From the NCBI GenBank assembly GCA_030762935.1, contig CM060898.1:101067281-101131280 (forward strand): a stretch of DNA of 64,000 nt, read 5' to 3'. A program made the translations under genes and the position numbers. The stretch comes from Hymenopus coronatus. Its lineage: Eukaryota; Arthropoda; Insecta; Mantodea; Hymenopodidae. Under the pieces are notes generated by a model, which was not told the DNA's origin, searched no databases, and worked only from the letters and a program-made list of their open reading frames with translations. Positions 1 through 11,250 of this stretch are shown one piece after another (within the stretch, counting starts at the first letter, position 1; every line of letters starts with the position of its first letter).

Positions 1-435
1 CGGTTTAGCAGTTATGCAAAATTCCGTAAAATTCATCCAGAATAAAGTAGTCTTCAGAGACTATTCTCAGAAAATTCAAGATATACGCATTATTTGTGAG
101 GTAAATATATTTAATATACGATATTTTAATCAAATTCGTTAGAGCCATTTTTGAGAAAATCAACATTTTCGAAAAAAGTTCCATGTAAATGGTAGTTGGG
201 AGTGGGCGTATTTTCTTGAAAATCTTCGTGTCGCATCCTTGGAACAAACTAAACGGTATTTTCGTTTTTAAGCTATGCTGTCCACAGACACACACGGACC
301 TTTTTGTAAAAATGCTTTTTTTTTTATTCAGGGGGACCCAAAACATGTATTTCCGGTGAAATCTCGGTATCGAATTTTTGTGTGCAACGCAATAACTTCT
401 CTATACACCATGTACATAGTACGTATAGAGAAAGT
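1..435 (+). repeat. HR element, cut by window edge
   Basis: The right half of an HR copy enters from the left edge and ends in the 3' palindrome and TAGAGAAAGT-type terminus. The TCTGATG end lies outside the window. Confidence 0.85.
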
Positions 436-440
436 AAAAA

Positions 441-808
441 CCAAGAGATACATTTTATTTATCATGTAAACATCTTTAATGTACATATTTTAGTCAACAT
501 CGTAAGAGTTATTTTTGAGAAACTATGTAAAAGCTAGTTTGGAGTGGGAGTATTTTCTGGAAGATCTTCATGTCGAATCCTTGAAGATACTAAGCTTAAA
601 TGCCGAGTTTTTTTAGCTTTTTCGTTTTTGAGCTATTCTGTCCTCAGACACACACAAACATACTAACCTAGACACACATAGAGACCTTTTTCTAAAATAC
701 ATTTTTGGATTTTCAAAACAAGCATTTCCGGTGAAATCTGGTAGCGAATTTTTCGGTGGAATACAATATCTTCTCTGTCTAAAAATTGTACACACATACT
801 ACAGAAAC
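441..808 (+). repeat. HR element fragment, right part
   Basis: The fragment starts mid-element immediately after the previous copy's terminal A run and ends in a degraded hairpin (GTACACACATACTAC region). It may be the right remainder of an older copy into which the copy at 1-435 inserted. Its left part would lie outside the window. Confidence 0.7.
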
Positions 809-1060
809 TAAAATGTTGATCGTAAATGACTGCTGAGGCAAATATTGCTAATATAGGAGCACTAAATCCCCTATGATGAGTATATATATTTCTTGAAACA
901 AGTTTATATACCTCTATTCCTTTAACATTCTTTTCACATTATTTTGACTCGCTGCTATATTGTTTAGCAATGTAACTAATTCCATCTGCGACTGTAGTCT
1001 TTGGTGCCATTGCCAAGGGGTTGGCAAAAGAAAGAAAAATCATTTTCCATTTTAAAAAAA
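809..1060. other. AT-rich spacer
   Basis: No ORF, repeat family or motif was recognised here. It ends in an A run that hosts the next HR copy. Confidence 0.4.
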
Positions 1061-1912
1061 TCTGATGTGTTCCGTTATGTGAACTACTTCTGTGTAACAA
1101 ATTATTGTTAATAAGCTTATTCTTATATTTATTTCAAGCTAATCGAGGAAAAATTAGCAGAAATAGTCTTATTACTTGCTTACTTGTAAGTAGAAGCGAA
1201 ATATGGGAGTATCATAGGTTAAAGTGAAGTCAAAAGCTGGTTACTAGGTGACTGAAGTTCCTTTGTTTGTATGGACACGAATTGACATATTCCTGTATGA
1301 GAAAAGTATAAGTTTCAAAGCTGAAACCAAAAACAAGGAATATCTAAAAAAACGACCAAATCCTCGAAAAAAAGCATATAACATAAATTGTGTGCTTTAA
1401 TGTGCTCTACATTTTTTGTGTGGTAAGTTTTTGTGTATTTCTTACGGCTTAGCAGTTATGCAAAATTCCTCCGGTATAAACTAGTCTTCAGAGGCTATTC
1501 CCAGAAAATTCAAGATATACGTTTTATTTGTCAGGTAAATATCTTTAATATACGATATTTTAATCAAAATCGTTAGAGCCATTTTTGAGAAAATCAAAAT
1601 TTTCAAAAAAAGTTCCATGTAAAGGGTAGTTGGGGTGGGGGATTTTCTTGCAAATCTTCGTGTCTCATCCTTGGAAGATACCAAACTTAAATACCAAGTT
1701 TGGTATTTAACGGTCTTTTCGTTTTTGAGCTATGCTGTCCACACACACAGACACACACACATGCACACACATACACGGACCTTTTTCCAAAATTTTTTTT
1801 TTGGATTCAGGGAACCCAAAACGTGTATTTCCGGTGAAATCTCGGTATCGAATTTTTGGGTGGAATACAATACCTTCTCTATACACTATGTACATAGCAG
1901 TGTAGAGAAAGT
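1061..1912 (+). repeat. Full-length HR element, reference copy
   Basis: This 852-bp copy shows every hallmark. It starts TCTGATGTGTTCC after an A run. ACTTTCTCTA-like sequence follows near 1083-1095, degraded here. A conserved body has a TTAGCAG motif near 1157 and the block reading CTCTTACGGTTTAGCAG in other copies near 1440. A (CA)n tract lies at about 1738-1770. The right end is a palindrome at 1875-1912 ending TAGAGAAAGT. Neither strand codes convincingly, because open stretches shift frame between copies. The family is non-autonomous. A HINE/Helentron origin fits but is unproven. Confidence 0.85.
1875..1912. repeat. 3' terminal palindrome of HR element
   Basis: CTCTATACACTATG pairs with the downstream CATAG and GTGTAGAG arm. 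In better preserved copies the core is the 14-bp palindrome ACTATGTACATAGT. It sits directly before the terminus. Confidence 0.75.
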
Positions 1913-1917
1913 AAAAA

Positions 1918-2598
1918 TCTGATGTGTTACACTCACATGACTTTCTCTAGCTGCACTAAAACTAAACTTCTTACAAAGGATTTTTTTTCTTTCTATACAA
2001 TGCTAATCGATTAAAGGGAACATTGTTGTTACTACTTAGTTCCTTATAAGTAGAAGGGAACTAAATAAATACGCTATGCTAAAATGCTAGTCAAATGTCT
2101 TAAACTATCGTTATGCCACTGTCAATGACAAATCGCTTCTTTGCTTGGCCAGGAGTAGAACAAAAGAAAAACGGACACTTACTGTCTGAGCTAAGTACAA
2201 TAGAAACCAATAACAAGGTATATCTCGGAAACGGTTACTTTGACAACAAAAACGTAGAGGAAATAAATTGTGTGTTTTGGCGAGATCTACATTTTTGTAT
2301 AGTAACTTTTTCTCTATCTGTTACGGTTTACCAGTTACGCAAAATTCATTCAGAATAAAGAGATCTTTAGAGGCTATTCCCAGAAAACTCAAGATATATA
2401 TTTTATTTGGGATGTAAATATCTTTAATATACGGGAGTTTAATCAAAATCGTTAGTCATTTTTCAGAAAACCAGAATTGTCGAATATTTCTAATGTAAAG
2501 GGTACTTGACAAGTATGGTATTTAACGGACACACTAAAATGTGCTTTTCCTGTGGAATGCAATACTTTCTCTATGCACTATGTACGTGTAGAGAACGT
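1918..2598 (+). repeat. HR element with internal deletion
   Basis: The TCTGATG end abuts the terminal A run of the preceding copy head to tail. Most of the part between the TTTGGTATTTAACGG region and the terminal palindrome, including the (CA)n tract, is deleted. Confidence 0.8.
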
Positions 2599-2932
2599 AA
2601 AAAGAGATAGAGGGTTTAGACAATGATATCAGTCTGTTACAATTTACTACTGTTTATTACGTACGATAATGATGACAGAGCAAGTGAAGGGTTGTGCCGG
2701 TAGGTACAAAGTCCACGCGACAATCTGGGTCGCTGAGCAAAGTTCGGCGCTTGAATCTGGCCACATTAGCGTGTCCTCTCTGTCGCGCTTCAAATAACTA
2801 CTAAAAGCAGTGAAACTATTTTGATTGAAACAATAACTATCATACATCGCTTGAAACCTTAACAATTGGTTTCTAGTCGGAAGATATGAGAAGGAGACAA
2901 GTTGAGGTTCGTAAAGCAAAACCTCCATACCC
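2599..2932. other. Unassigned sequence before a SINE
   Basis: The only ORF (2647-2928, minus, 93 codons) lacks any recognisable domain. I do not call it a gene. Confidence 0.35.
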
Positions 2933-2945
2933 TTATTTTAGCAGC

Positions 2946-3163
2946 GCCCTCCGGGTGTAAAACCCGGTGGAGAACGATGGATATTTTTTCGGGCTAAAAT
3001 CTGAGCATGGCTTCCTTTGGAAGGGAAGTGTCGTAGATTTACGGCAAGCCAGATAAAGAGGCGTCTGAGCAAAAGTAAACGGTCTTTCACGCCCAATATA
3101 CGAGTGGGACGCTGAGAACCACAGTGGTTAAAAGAGCGTCCATACATATAACGCAATTTAATT
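2946..3163 (+). repeat. SINE family SC, head deleted
   Basis: The body matches the other SC copies: the acgatgga motif, GGAAGGGAAG, the TCTGAGCAAAA block, TTTCACGCCCAATAT, and AAGAGCGTCCAT near the end. The tRNA-like head is reduced to GCCCTCCG joined to the end of the B box, so A-box and anticodon-equivalent sequence is missing. Perfect 13-bp TSDs (TTATTTTAGCAGC) lie at 2933-2945 and 3164-3176, so the deleted form itself inserted or the deletion came later. Confidence 0.85.
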
Positions 3164-3176
3164 TTATTTTAGCAGC

Positions 3177-3654
3177 TTTACAGGAAAGAATGAGTTTATC
3201 ATAGATTGCAATATTGTTCTTGAAACTTCTAATCTGTAGCGAATTATCTAATTAAACAGTGTAAGTCCAATCTTTATGATGTGATTTGCAATTCCAGCTG
3301 ATGAAAAGCGCTCACATTTCATCTCTATGTTCCCAAGACCAATAGCACCTTCTCGAAAATGAAGATAAAGGGTTGTCACAGCACTTTGAATATATTTACT
3401 TGCTAAATATACTAACTATATGCTACAACAATTTGATGATGATTTGTTTTGCAATGAGAAGTATTTGTACTGCAGCTTAGTAAGCATATGCACATAAATA
3501 CACATGACCCAGAATCGCTCATGCAACAAAGCTGTCGAGGATACAGATCTTCACAGCTAAACTTAATTTGCATGCTGTACAACTGCATTTTACCCATTAC
3601 ATTTATTCAGGTGTTAGAGGTATGGTTTCTGATATGGTGCTTATTATCCAATTT
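3177..3654. other. Unassigned, no feature seen
   Basis: This is non-repetitive AT-rich DNA with only short ORFs on both strands and no recognisable motif. Confidence 0.35.
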
Positions 3655-3865
3655 AATATTCAGCGTGAGACACCGATTACATTTTTTCAGAGGCCTCTTG
3701 ATCAGGCTTGAGGTTCGCAAATCTACGACACAGGCCAACGGTTGTACTTCCCTTCCGAAGGAAGCTATGCTAAGAATTTTTACGTCCAAAAAAAAAAGCT
3801 ATCACCCTTCAGCAGGTATGAACCAGCGTCCTTGGGAACCAGACGTTAATACCGCGGGGGACGAC
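3655..3865 (-). repeat. SINE family SC, diverged
   Basis: The reverse strand carries the SC body with TCTGAGCAAAA-like, GGAAGGGAAG and tRNA B-box remnants. An A run near 3790 interrupts it. An ORF through it (3488-3892, plus) is a by-product of the SINE. Confidence 0.7.
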
Positions 3866-4227
3866 ACTTTTGCAGTGAAACAGGAACTTTAATTTTGTCT
3901 TTAATTCAAAATATTAAGTAAAACTTTTGTAAATATAATAGCAAATTCTTGTTCATTACCATTAGTTGTTGAGAGTTTATTATTAGGATAAATAAAAAAT
4001 GGTTAGGATGATACTAGTGAATGACGCCAAATACCTTTGCTTCGTATTTTGAAATCTCGTAACTGCCCAACTCATATTTTGAGCAAGTAACTACCGTAGA
4101 ACCTTTACTCTAACAGTTTTGCTGATAACGCACAAGGAGTAACCCGTTTGTTTTCATGACAAATGCTTGACAACAAACACCCACTGAAGTGTGAGTATGA
4201 GGGCATCGTAACAAGTGGTCTCTGTCC
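3866..4227. other. Unassigned AT-rich sequence
   Basis: No gene, RNA or repeat was recognised. Confidence 0.35.
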
Positions 4228-4492
4228 ATAGAGTGGATACTGACCTCTAATACCGCGGGTTCAAACACGGCGGATAGCGATGGATTTTTGCGGGCGTAAA
4301 AATGCTTAGCAAGGCTTCCTTTGGAATGGAAGAAAAGCCGTTGGTCCCTGTCGTACATTTATGGTATGTAAAAGAACCTCAGGTCTGATAAAGAAGCCTC
4401 TGAGCAAAATTAAGTGGCCTTTCACGCCCAATATAGAGTGGGACGTTGAGAAATGTGACCGTTAAAGAGCGTCCATAAATAAATGCAATTTA
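4228..4492 (+). repeat. SINE family SC
   Basis: The B box CGGGTTCAAAC at 4256-4266 is followed by the SC body (CGATGGATTTTTGCGGGCG, CCTCTGAGCAAAATTAAG) and its GAGCGTCCATAAATAA end near 4480. The A-box end is degraded. Confidence 0.75.
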
Positions 4493-4675
4493 AATTTAAA
4501 TCATAACAAGATTTTCATGCTCTGCCTAATTTCAAAATTATATAACTTTCAGTGCTACATAAAACACACCTAAAAGAGTTTTAAAGTTGCGAAATTAAGA
4601 GGATGCATCTATAAAATTTGTAAAATCCATAGTATGTAAGACATCCTGGTGAAATTTATACCAGTCATTATACTC

Positions 4676-4676
<1 letters not shown>

Positions 4677-4735
<59 letters not shown>
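4677..4735. repeat. (AAT)n microsatellite
   Basis: About 19 uninterrupted AAT units. It creates an Asn run in an otherwise meaningless ORF. Confidence 0.95.
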
Positions 4736-4782
4736 TCGGATAAAATTATAGCCTGCATGGTATTATTATTAATAATAATAAT

Positions 4783-4783
4783 G

Positions 4784-4831
<48 letters not shown>
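4783..4831. repeat. (AAT)n microsatellite, second block
   Basis: A second AAT tract lies about 50 bp after the first and runs nearly to the head of the SA SINE. Confidence 0.95.
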
Positions 4832-4835
<4 letters not shown>

Positions 4836-4850
4836 TATTAATATTAATAG

Positions 4851-5087
4851 CCCGTCTGGGTAGCGTGGTGGTAGCGTGTCTGCCTCATGTTCAACAGGTC
4901 ACGAGTTTGAATCTCGCTTAGGATGAGTTATCCGGATGTTATTTTTTCAGGGTTTTCCCTTATCCTGAGAAGACCAACGTCAAGTAACTTTAAGCTCCAT
5001 GGACCTCGAGATCATTTGAGCATTATTTTAACAATTTCATTCATCGTCCGATATGACCAACCAGGTTAAAGGACGTTAAGCTACAAA
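4851..5087 (+). repeat. tRNA-like SINE family SA
   Basis: The A box is TAGCGTGGTGGTAGCG at 4861-4876 and the B box GAGTTTGAATC at 4903-4913. The body has TTTTCCCTTATCCTGAGAAG, GATCATTTGAGC and ATATGACCAACCAGGTTAAA. The copy is full length, is preceded by AAT repeats and runs out into ATA repeats at its 3' end. It looks like a retroposon with a simple-repeat tail, not a tRNA gene. Confidence 0.9.
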
Positions 5088-5459
5088 ATAATAATAATAA
5101 TCATTATTTTCATGTCTAAGTTCATTCTTATAATAAAAACGAGACAGGTGATACATTTTTAAAAGTATTTACATACAAAATTCTAGTTTTACAGCAAATG
5201 AGTTTACAGATAAATCTGCAATGTTATATTTTATTATATTAGCTCTAATTAGTGGAGGAAAATTATTATTTTTTGTAGGCATCAAAACTCTTGTTTTTTT
5301 TTTAAATAATATATTTTTTGTTTCAAAATTGAACCATTATTATGAAAACTTAATATCACACCATTTATTTAATGTGCTTTTGAGAGTCAGTTTTGAAACA
5401 AGTTAGTGAAAAGTAGCACCGCATGCAACACTTGGAGTATAGAAAAGTGTTGCAAAAAA
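5088..5459. other. ATA tail then unassigned AT-rich DNA
   Basis: Short ATA repeats (to about 5104) are followed by AT-rich sequence without recognised content. Confidence 0.4.
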
Positions 5460-6305
5460 TCTGATGTATTTCATTCACATGGCTTTCTCTACATCTCTGT
5501 AACAAATTATTGTTAATAAGATTATTTTCTATCTACTAATCGAAATAAACATTAGCAGAAACGGAATTTTTGCTTAGTTCCTTTATAAGTAGAAGAGAAA
5601 CAAGGGAATACACTAGGCTAAACCGACAGTCAAATGTTTTAAAATGTGGTTGGTATGAGATTGAAATCCGTATCTTTGCGTGGCCAGGAGTTGACAGGTT
5701 CCCGCATGAGAAAAGTTCAAGTATTTTAAAGCTGAAATCAATAACAATGAATATCTCTAAAACGACCAACTCCAAGAAAAAATGTACATAACATAAATTG
5801 TGTGTTTTATCTAGGTCTACATTTTTTGCTAGGTGAATTTTTGCCTATCACTTACGGTTTACTAGTTATCAAAATTTGCAAAATCCATCCAGAATAAACA
5901 TTTCTTCAGAATTAATTCCCAGAAAATTAAAGATATACATTTTAATTGTCATGTAAATGCCTTAAATATAAGAAATTTTAATCATAATCGTTAGCCATTT
6001 TTGAGAAAATGAACATTTCCGAAAATGTTTCCTGTAAAGGGTCGTTGAGGTTTGGGAGGATTTTCATGAAAATCTTCTTGTCGTATCCTTGGAAGATACC
6101 GAATTTAAATTGGTATTCAACGGTCTTTTCGTTTTTGAGGTATGTTGCCCACAGACACACACACTTTTCTAAAAATGTTTTTTTTTTTTTTTTAGATTCA
6201 GGGGATGCCAATACATGTATTCCCGGTGAAATCTCGCTATCGAATTTTTGCGTGCAATACAATACCTTCTCTTTTCACAATGTACATAGTATGCATAGAG
6301 AAAGT
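5460..6305 (+). repeat. Full-length HR element
   Basis: An isolated, complete copy (846 bp). It starts after CAAAAAA and ends in TAGAGAAAGT plus an A run. The (CA)n tract is short (near 6153-6166). Confidence 0.88.
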
Positions 6306-6477
6306 AAAAAGAATGCGAGAAAATAAGTTTCAAATTTCGAACTGCCTATAAATAAGCATGCGCCTACCCGTCTATAGTTTCATTTAATTGGTAGTTTAAT
6401 TGCGCTAAGTGGGGAAAATTACATATTTTCTTTAAGTTTGGATTTCATTTCGTTTTATCAAGAAACAAAATATTTTT

Positions 6478-6769
6478 TTAATTGGTTACAACCTTAAATA
6501 TAGGACAAGCTGTATTACTGTTAAGTTCGTTCGGTGTGGTTTCGAAACAACTTGTATATTCGTAGAGGATTCTTAATTCACGTAAGCATGTGGATTTCGT
6601 AAGAAGGGAGCAAGGACCACACAAGTTTCTGGTATTTCTGAAATGACACGCTATGGAGTTGCAGCTATTTGTATAATTAGAAATGTTATCTCTAAATGAA
6701 ACACATTTCTTTGTCATCTTGTCGAATGTTTGAGCAACTTGTTGTGCACACTCGCCAACAAACTATAGG
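6478..6769 (-). CDS. Possible cysteine-rich terminal exon
   Basis: On the minus strand the frame ending at the stop near 6478 stays open up to a TAG at about 6770. That TAG reads as CCTATAG and could be a splice acceptor, giving an exon of about 95 codons. Reading down, residues include GECAQQVAQTFDKMTKKC, a CGPC motif, and six or more further cysteines, ending in ACPIFKVVTN. The composition is unlike the Ile/Phe/Lys-rich shadow ORFs of nearby repeats and suggests a secreted disulfide-rich protein. No family is recognised, no upstream exon was found, and chance is not excluded. An internal ATG at 6717 would give a 79-residue product without the exon model. Confidence 0.3.
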
Positions 6770-7429
6770 CCCTGAACTTATCATGCACGGATGCTTATCT
6801 CGAGATGCGTGAGGTCCATCCATAAACCTTGAGTTCATGTTTGTCAGGTTTTCAGCGAAGACACGCTTTTCTGGTTCCACACTTTTTGTTGAAACAATGG
6901 TTATACCATGCAGACCACACATCACAACAGATCATAAATCATTAGAACATGTGAAAGATATCCAAAACAGTCCTGAAGAACTTCCGGCGATAATACACAG
7001 TCGGTCAAATTCCTTTTAAAATCCTGTTCAGGCCTTTTGGTTTATTTTATGAAAACGATTGCTGTCATCTTCGATATTCTGGGGTGACTTTTTTTGCCAC
7101 TAACTAGAAGCTACCCTTCCCTGGAGGAATTAATGACATTGAAGGATGGAGTCCCTCGAAGAGGATAGAGGTCAATTGATGGTGTGGAAAGGGACGGCGA
7201 AAATGGAACAACCAGCGTATGATGAATGGAAGGGCGAACACAGCGGTCCAAAGATGAAAAGATGATTGTGACTCCAGTGGCAGCCTTCGGAGACAAATAA
7301 TGAATAAGAGTCGTCGATACCAACGGCAGATCGACCAAGTGAGATGATTGATTTTGTTTAGTCAAATGTACAACCTGCGCAACAAATGCTGGCTCAAGAC
7401 AAAACACGCCGATATACGCAACCAAAACA
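6770..7429. other. Unique-looking region
   Basis: ORFs at 6692-6925 and 7111-7425 (minus) show no domain I recognise. The GC content is slightly higher than in the HR elements. It could be intronic or flanking DNA of the candidate exon, or an old transposon. Confidence 0.3.
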
Positions 7430-7515
7430 GCAGAACATGAACGAGCAAGTTACACTTTATGCTTTGTAGATTTTAAGGGAATTAATACTGTAAACCATGT
7501 TGTCTAGAGTTTTTA
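7430..7515 (+). pseudogene. Faint reverse-transcriptase motif remnant
   Basis: Plus-strand translation near 7446-7503 gives YTLCFVDFKGINTVNHVV followed by a stop. It resembles non-LTR RT motif A, where the family pattern is about FVDFxKAFDxVxH. The catalytic Asp position reads Asn. No other RT block was found nearby, so this is a very decayed LINE scrap or coincidence. Confidence 0.3.
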
Positions 7516-7562
7516 GACAAATTGAATGAAATTATAATCTTGAGTTTGAAACATTGCTAATT

Positions 7563-8290
7563 ACCGAGACAGGTGGCTCAGGCGTTTTTTCTAACACTGG
7601 CATTTGGGAGGTTCTGGGATCAGTTCCCGCGGCCGACCTCTGATACATGAGGGTTTTTTCGGGAGTTTTCCCAGGTCACTAGGTGAATGCTGGGGAGGTT
7701 TCTTCATTCTACCGAACTTTCTGTCCCTTCATTTTGTCTCCGTTGCATCCCAACCGTCTCTTTCAGGGTTTTAAGTGTGCCGATCCCGGTGGCCGCGCTC
7801 GCTAAAGTGTCTCGCTTTGGCGCTTCGTGGTGTACAGAATCGTGGGTTCGAGTCCCGCCTTGGGAATGGGTGTTTCTGTGTTTGTTAATGTGTCTATGTT
7901 TGTTTATGTATATGCAAAAGCAAAACGTTAAGAATAATGAGGTCTACTAAGGAAATATAGGAAAATGGAGATAAAAGGAATACAGCGCCGGAGTCCTGAC
8001 AAGCCTCCGGAACTGTATTTTTTCCTCTTTTTTTTTAAAAAAAAAATGTTGGTGAGCATTACGGTAATGGCGCCCTTTCGTGAGGTTTCTACGCTCTAGA
8101 ATTACAGCTCTCGGTGTTGATGGCTATTTGTAGACTCAGGAGGGTTGCTCGGAACTGAGTCACGAATTCCTAGCACCCCCTCGTCAAGATGAACTGCTTG
8201 GAAATTGTTAGGGACCCTCCACGTCGCCTACCTCCCTGTCCGGATTCGGCCGCGCTTTGCAATTACACTCATCTCATCCTCACCTCCAGG
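7563..8290 (+). repeat. SINE-like family SE, split by an SB SINE
   Basis: The tRNA-like head has GTGGCTCAGGCG near 7573 and a B-box-like GGGATCAGTTCCC at 7616-7628. The body includes TGCTGGGGAGGTTTCTTCATT, CCGTCTCTTT and, after an insertion at 7782-8046, GATGAACTGCTTGG. The second copy at 32386-32760 shows the uninterrupted order. The right boundary is approximate. Confidence 0.7.
7782..8046 (+). repeat. tRNA-like SINE family SB inserted in SE
   Basis: The head is GGTGGCCGCGCTCGCTAAAG at 7789-7808 with B box GGGTTCGAGTCCC at 7846-7858, then a GT-rich stretch, ATGGAGATAAAAGGAATACAG, and a terminal T/A run. Its absence from the sister SE copy shows that it inserted later. Confidence 0.85.
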
Positions 8291-9737
8291 GGTGACGTAC
8301 AAAAACCAGTGGCTGACGTGTGGAATACCCCTCCGAAATCACATACACGCATTGAATGATTTTAAATGTTGTATTGATATTTTCTTTAATTTTCAAGTTA
8401 TTGAGTTCCAAGAATGAGGTCTGTACAAAGCCATATTCTACATCAGGGTGTTCAAACTGTGCTTGGTTGAGTCAGATTATTCTCAGAAGCCATTCTCGGA
8501 GCCCGGTTGAAGGGAGAAGGTGAAAACCAACATGTCACTGGGTGTAGGTCATATCACACGTGTTTGCGCTTCCTACCAATGCATTCACCTTGTCCTGAAC
8601 TTAAAACTGTACAGCATGCTGCAACCATAATTACTCTAGTAGCCTCTGGCGTGGACTCAAGGTGGAACAGTCTATTCTGCAACATGAAATTTTACAAATA
8701 TATATTTTTAAATTTCCATATAATTCATCTAATCATGACACATAAATTGTTACATTTTAAGTGTTTTAAAATAAGTTATTTAAGTAATTGGTGCTTAATC
8801 TGACTGATTGTGACACGAGTAAGCGGATGCGCTAATTTTTGCGAGTGTTACAATGAGATTATACACCTGTTGCATACAACTTCTTTTTTTTTTTTTTTTT
8901 TTTTTTTTTTCAATTTTAGTATTAAAATACGTAAAAATAATAAATTTGCTAAATGAAAAATTATAATGCATCAGAGATCACAGATGTATGACGTAATACG
9001 GTTGCTCAGCAGATGTTGTTTTATTTGTTTCAACACTTATAGAGGAAAATGGAAGGTAAATATGGATTGTATTCCGCTTGACATTTTGAATGAAGCCAAA
9101 GAGTGCTGAGAGTTTATGAATTCCAGAAAAACAAATAAATATTTACACAAAATAATATGAAAAATTTTGTGGATGGAGAAAGGAAAAATTAGTTAGTTAG
9201 GCACATTACTGGCATACTTTTCAGAACTGGTAATAATGCAGACGTTTATTACTTCTTAAAAATGGTAAGTAATCTAAAGTTAGATATTAAATGGTTTTCT
9301 TTTTTCAGTGGAACATATTTATGCTTCAACGCTCTGGTGTGTATATTCAAAGGTGAAATATATTGAAATAGAAAACGGTGACATTTCATCTTTTGGTAAA
9401 GGTTTTGACTTCTTAAAGTTCTCAGTGGGATATAAGCAGAACAAATTAAACACATTCTCCAGATATAAAATTAATGCATTTATTGTTGAAGCTCCTAATG
9501 ATACGTGCTTGCGCAAGACGATTTCAGATTTTCTTACAGGCACATTGGAGAAGATTATGTTCTGGTGGTGTTGACGTCATTGCTGTTCTGTTGCCATGGT
9601 AATTACGTATTTCGTGTTCTGGAACTGGTTTAAGAAATAGGATAATTCCGCAAGATTTAAGCCGTATAATAAGCATTTTAAGGCAAGGATTGTATAAGCA
9701 TACTTTCGATATACATGCTCTTAAAAATGTACATCTT
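8291..9737. other. Unassigned region with T28 tract
   Basis: A pure T run of about 28 lies at 8883-8910. A pyrimidine tract ending TTTTTTCAG at 9300-9308 precedes a plus frame open to 9574 (about 88 codons, ending FWWC). A minus frame is open over the same bases and no domain is recognisable, so I do not call a gene. Confidence 0.35.
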
Positions 9738-9906
9738 TGTTATGGTGAAAAATACCAAACTTGGTATTCCAAGGATGCAACATGATTTTCAGAAAAATCC
9801 CTCCACCCAACTACCCTTTACATGAATCATTTTTGAAAATGGCTATAAAGATTTTGGTTAAAATACCATATTATGTTTAAGACAGTTTTATGACAAACAA
9901 AATATA

Positions 9907-10473
9907 CATCGACTGCCTCCGTGGTCGAGTGGTCAGCGAGCTGTCTTCTCACCCGGAGGTCCCGGTTTCGGTTCCCGTCTTGGGCGGGGAATTTTTCTTT
10001 GGCCAGAATTATTCCATATCCCCCACAGAGTCTAGAAGTATGTATGTGTGTGTGTTTGAGGAAAATAAAATGATTTAAACAAAACATAAAAGAACTACAG
10101 ACAACGAGCTGTTTCAAGTGAAGGCCCCCGAAAATGAAATGGCGGGTTATTTATGGACGCTCTTTAACTGCTGTTGTTCTCAGCGTCCCATTCTATACTG
10201 GGCGTGAAAGACCGCTTAATTTTGCTCACAGGCCTCTCTATCAGTCTTGAGGTTCTTTTACGTGCCGTAAATCTACGACACGGGACCAACGACTTTACTT
10301 CCTTCCGAAGGAAGCCATTCTAAGGATGTTTACGCCCGAAAAAATCCATCGTTTGAACCCGCGACCTTGGGTGGTATATGAAGTTAGCATGGTAACCATT
10401 ACACCACGGAGGGCGACTGAAGGCCCCCCGATATGACCTTAGATGTTAAAGGGGGCCATACAAATGAAGCAAT
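9907..10473 (+). repeat. tRNA-like SINE family SG, split by SC
   Basis: The head is TGCCTCCGTGGTCGAGTGGT at 9911-9930 with B box CGGTTTCGGTTCCC at 9962-9975. The body has CCAGAATTATTCC and AAATAAAATGATTTAAAC, and the tail (ATGACCTTAGATGTTAAAG, then GAAGCAATAAA) resumes after the SC insertion. A short TSD AAATATA lies on both sides (about 9900-9906 and 10474-10480). Sister copies are at 42864 and 56407. Confidence 0.82.
10131..10417 (-). repeat. SINE family SC nested in SG
   Basis: A nearly full-length minus copy. The head, read on the minus strand, is GCCCTCCGTGGTGTAATGGT and the B box GCGGGTTCAAA. The ends are flanked by TGAAGGCCCCCG (10119-10130) and TGAAGGCCCCCCG (10418-10430), a TSD differing by one C. 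Confidence 0.9.
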
Positions 10474-10900
10474 AAATATATTCTGAATTTTCTGGGAATA
10501 GCCTCTGAAGACCAATGCATTCTGGATGACTTCTGTATAACTGGTAAACCGTAATAGATAAACAAAGCTTACTACACAAAACATGTAGATCTATTTAAAA
10601 CACACAATTAATGTCATATACATATATTGTTTATATATTTAACCGTTTTCAAGGCATTTTGTGTTATTGGTTTCAGTTTGAAACTACTTAATCCCCCGTG
10701 TGAGTTTATCTTTCTTTCGTCTCTCTTTTGTTTACTCCTAGCAAGCAAAGAGAAGAACGGAATTTCAATTGTTTCACATACCGACGTGCTTTAAAAAGAT
10801 TTGTCTATCGCTTTAACCTAGTCCTATTTCCCTCCTACTGACAAGAAAGAAGTAAAAAGTCCAATAATTGGAATTATTCTGCTAATGTTTATTAGGTAAA

Positions 10901-11250
10901 TTTTCCTTCGCAAATAGTACAACTAACGAATGGAACAAAATGCCTGCTGAAAGCTTTGCTTCAAAGTGTAACTAATTTTAAAAAGAGACTAAAGAAGAGT
11001 GATTTATAGTCGGGATAGTAAATTTAAATTTAAATATTGCGCTATCACTAGTATTATAAAACTTTAATAATGTATTATTATTGTTGTTACCATTATTATT
11101 GTAGTTTACTATGATGTATTGTCATTTTGATAAGATATTATATTACTCTGTTATTTATTTTAATTGTATTGTACATTGTATTATTACATTGACACCGCTG
11201 TCACCGGGCCATGTCCTAGGTAGTAAAATAAAGGAGCTATCTATTAACAT
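10901..11250 (+). pseudogene. LA-family LINE 3' end, 5' truncated
   Basis: Translation begins FSFANSTTNEWNKMPAESF, aligning with FSFVNRTIKDWNELPGAAF in the LA copy at 27108-28205. A frameshift then gives FKKRLKKSDL and a stop. The 3' UTR carries CACCGCTGTCACCGGG and ends in AATAAAGGAGC-like sequence. It sits inside a minus HR copy with a short possible TATTA duplication. Severe 5' truncation is typical of target-primed reverse transcription. Confidence 0.72.

Noticed and set aside
3488..3892. 134-codon plus ORF
   Set aside because: Its second half is a reverse-strand SC SINE, with no domain in the first half.
4649..4921. ORF with Asn and Ile runs
   Set aside because: Product of AAT microsatellites and a SINE head.
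8883..8910. Poly-T as a poly-A tail of a minus-strand retroposon
   Set aside because: No recognisable element body follows on the right and no TSD was seen.
9249..9574. Exon model with GTAAGT at 9265 and TTTTTTCAG at 9308
   Set aside because: The intron would be only 44 bp and splicing leads to an early stop. Opposite-strand frames are also open.
9911..9975. tRNA gene with A and B boxes
   Set aside because: Continues into a conserved SINE body repeated at 42864 and 56407, and lacks a convincing acceptor stem.
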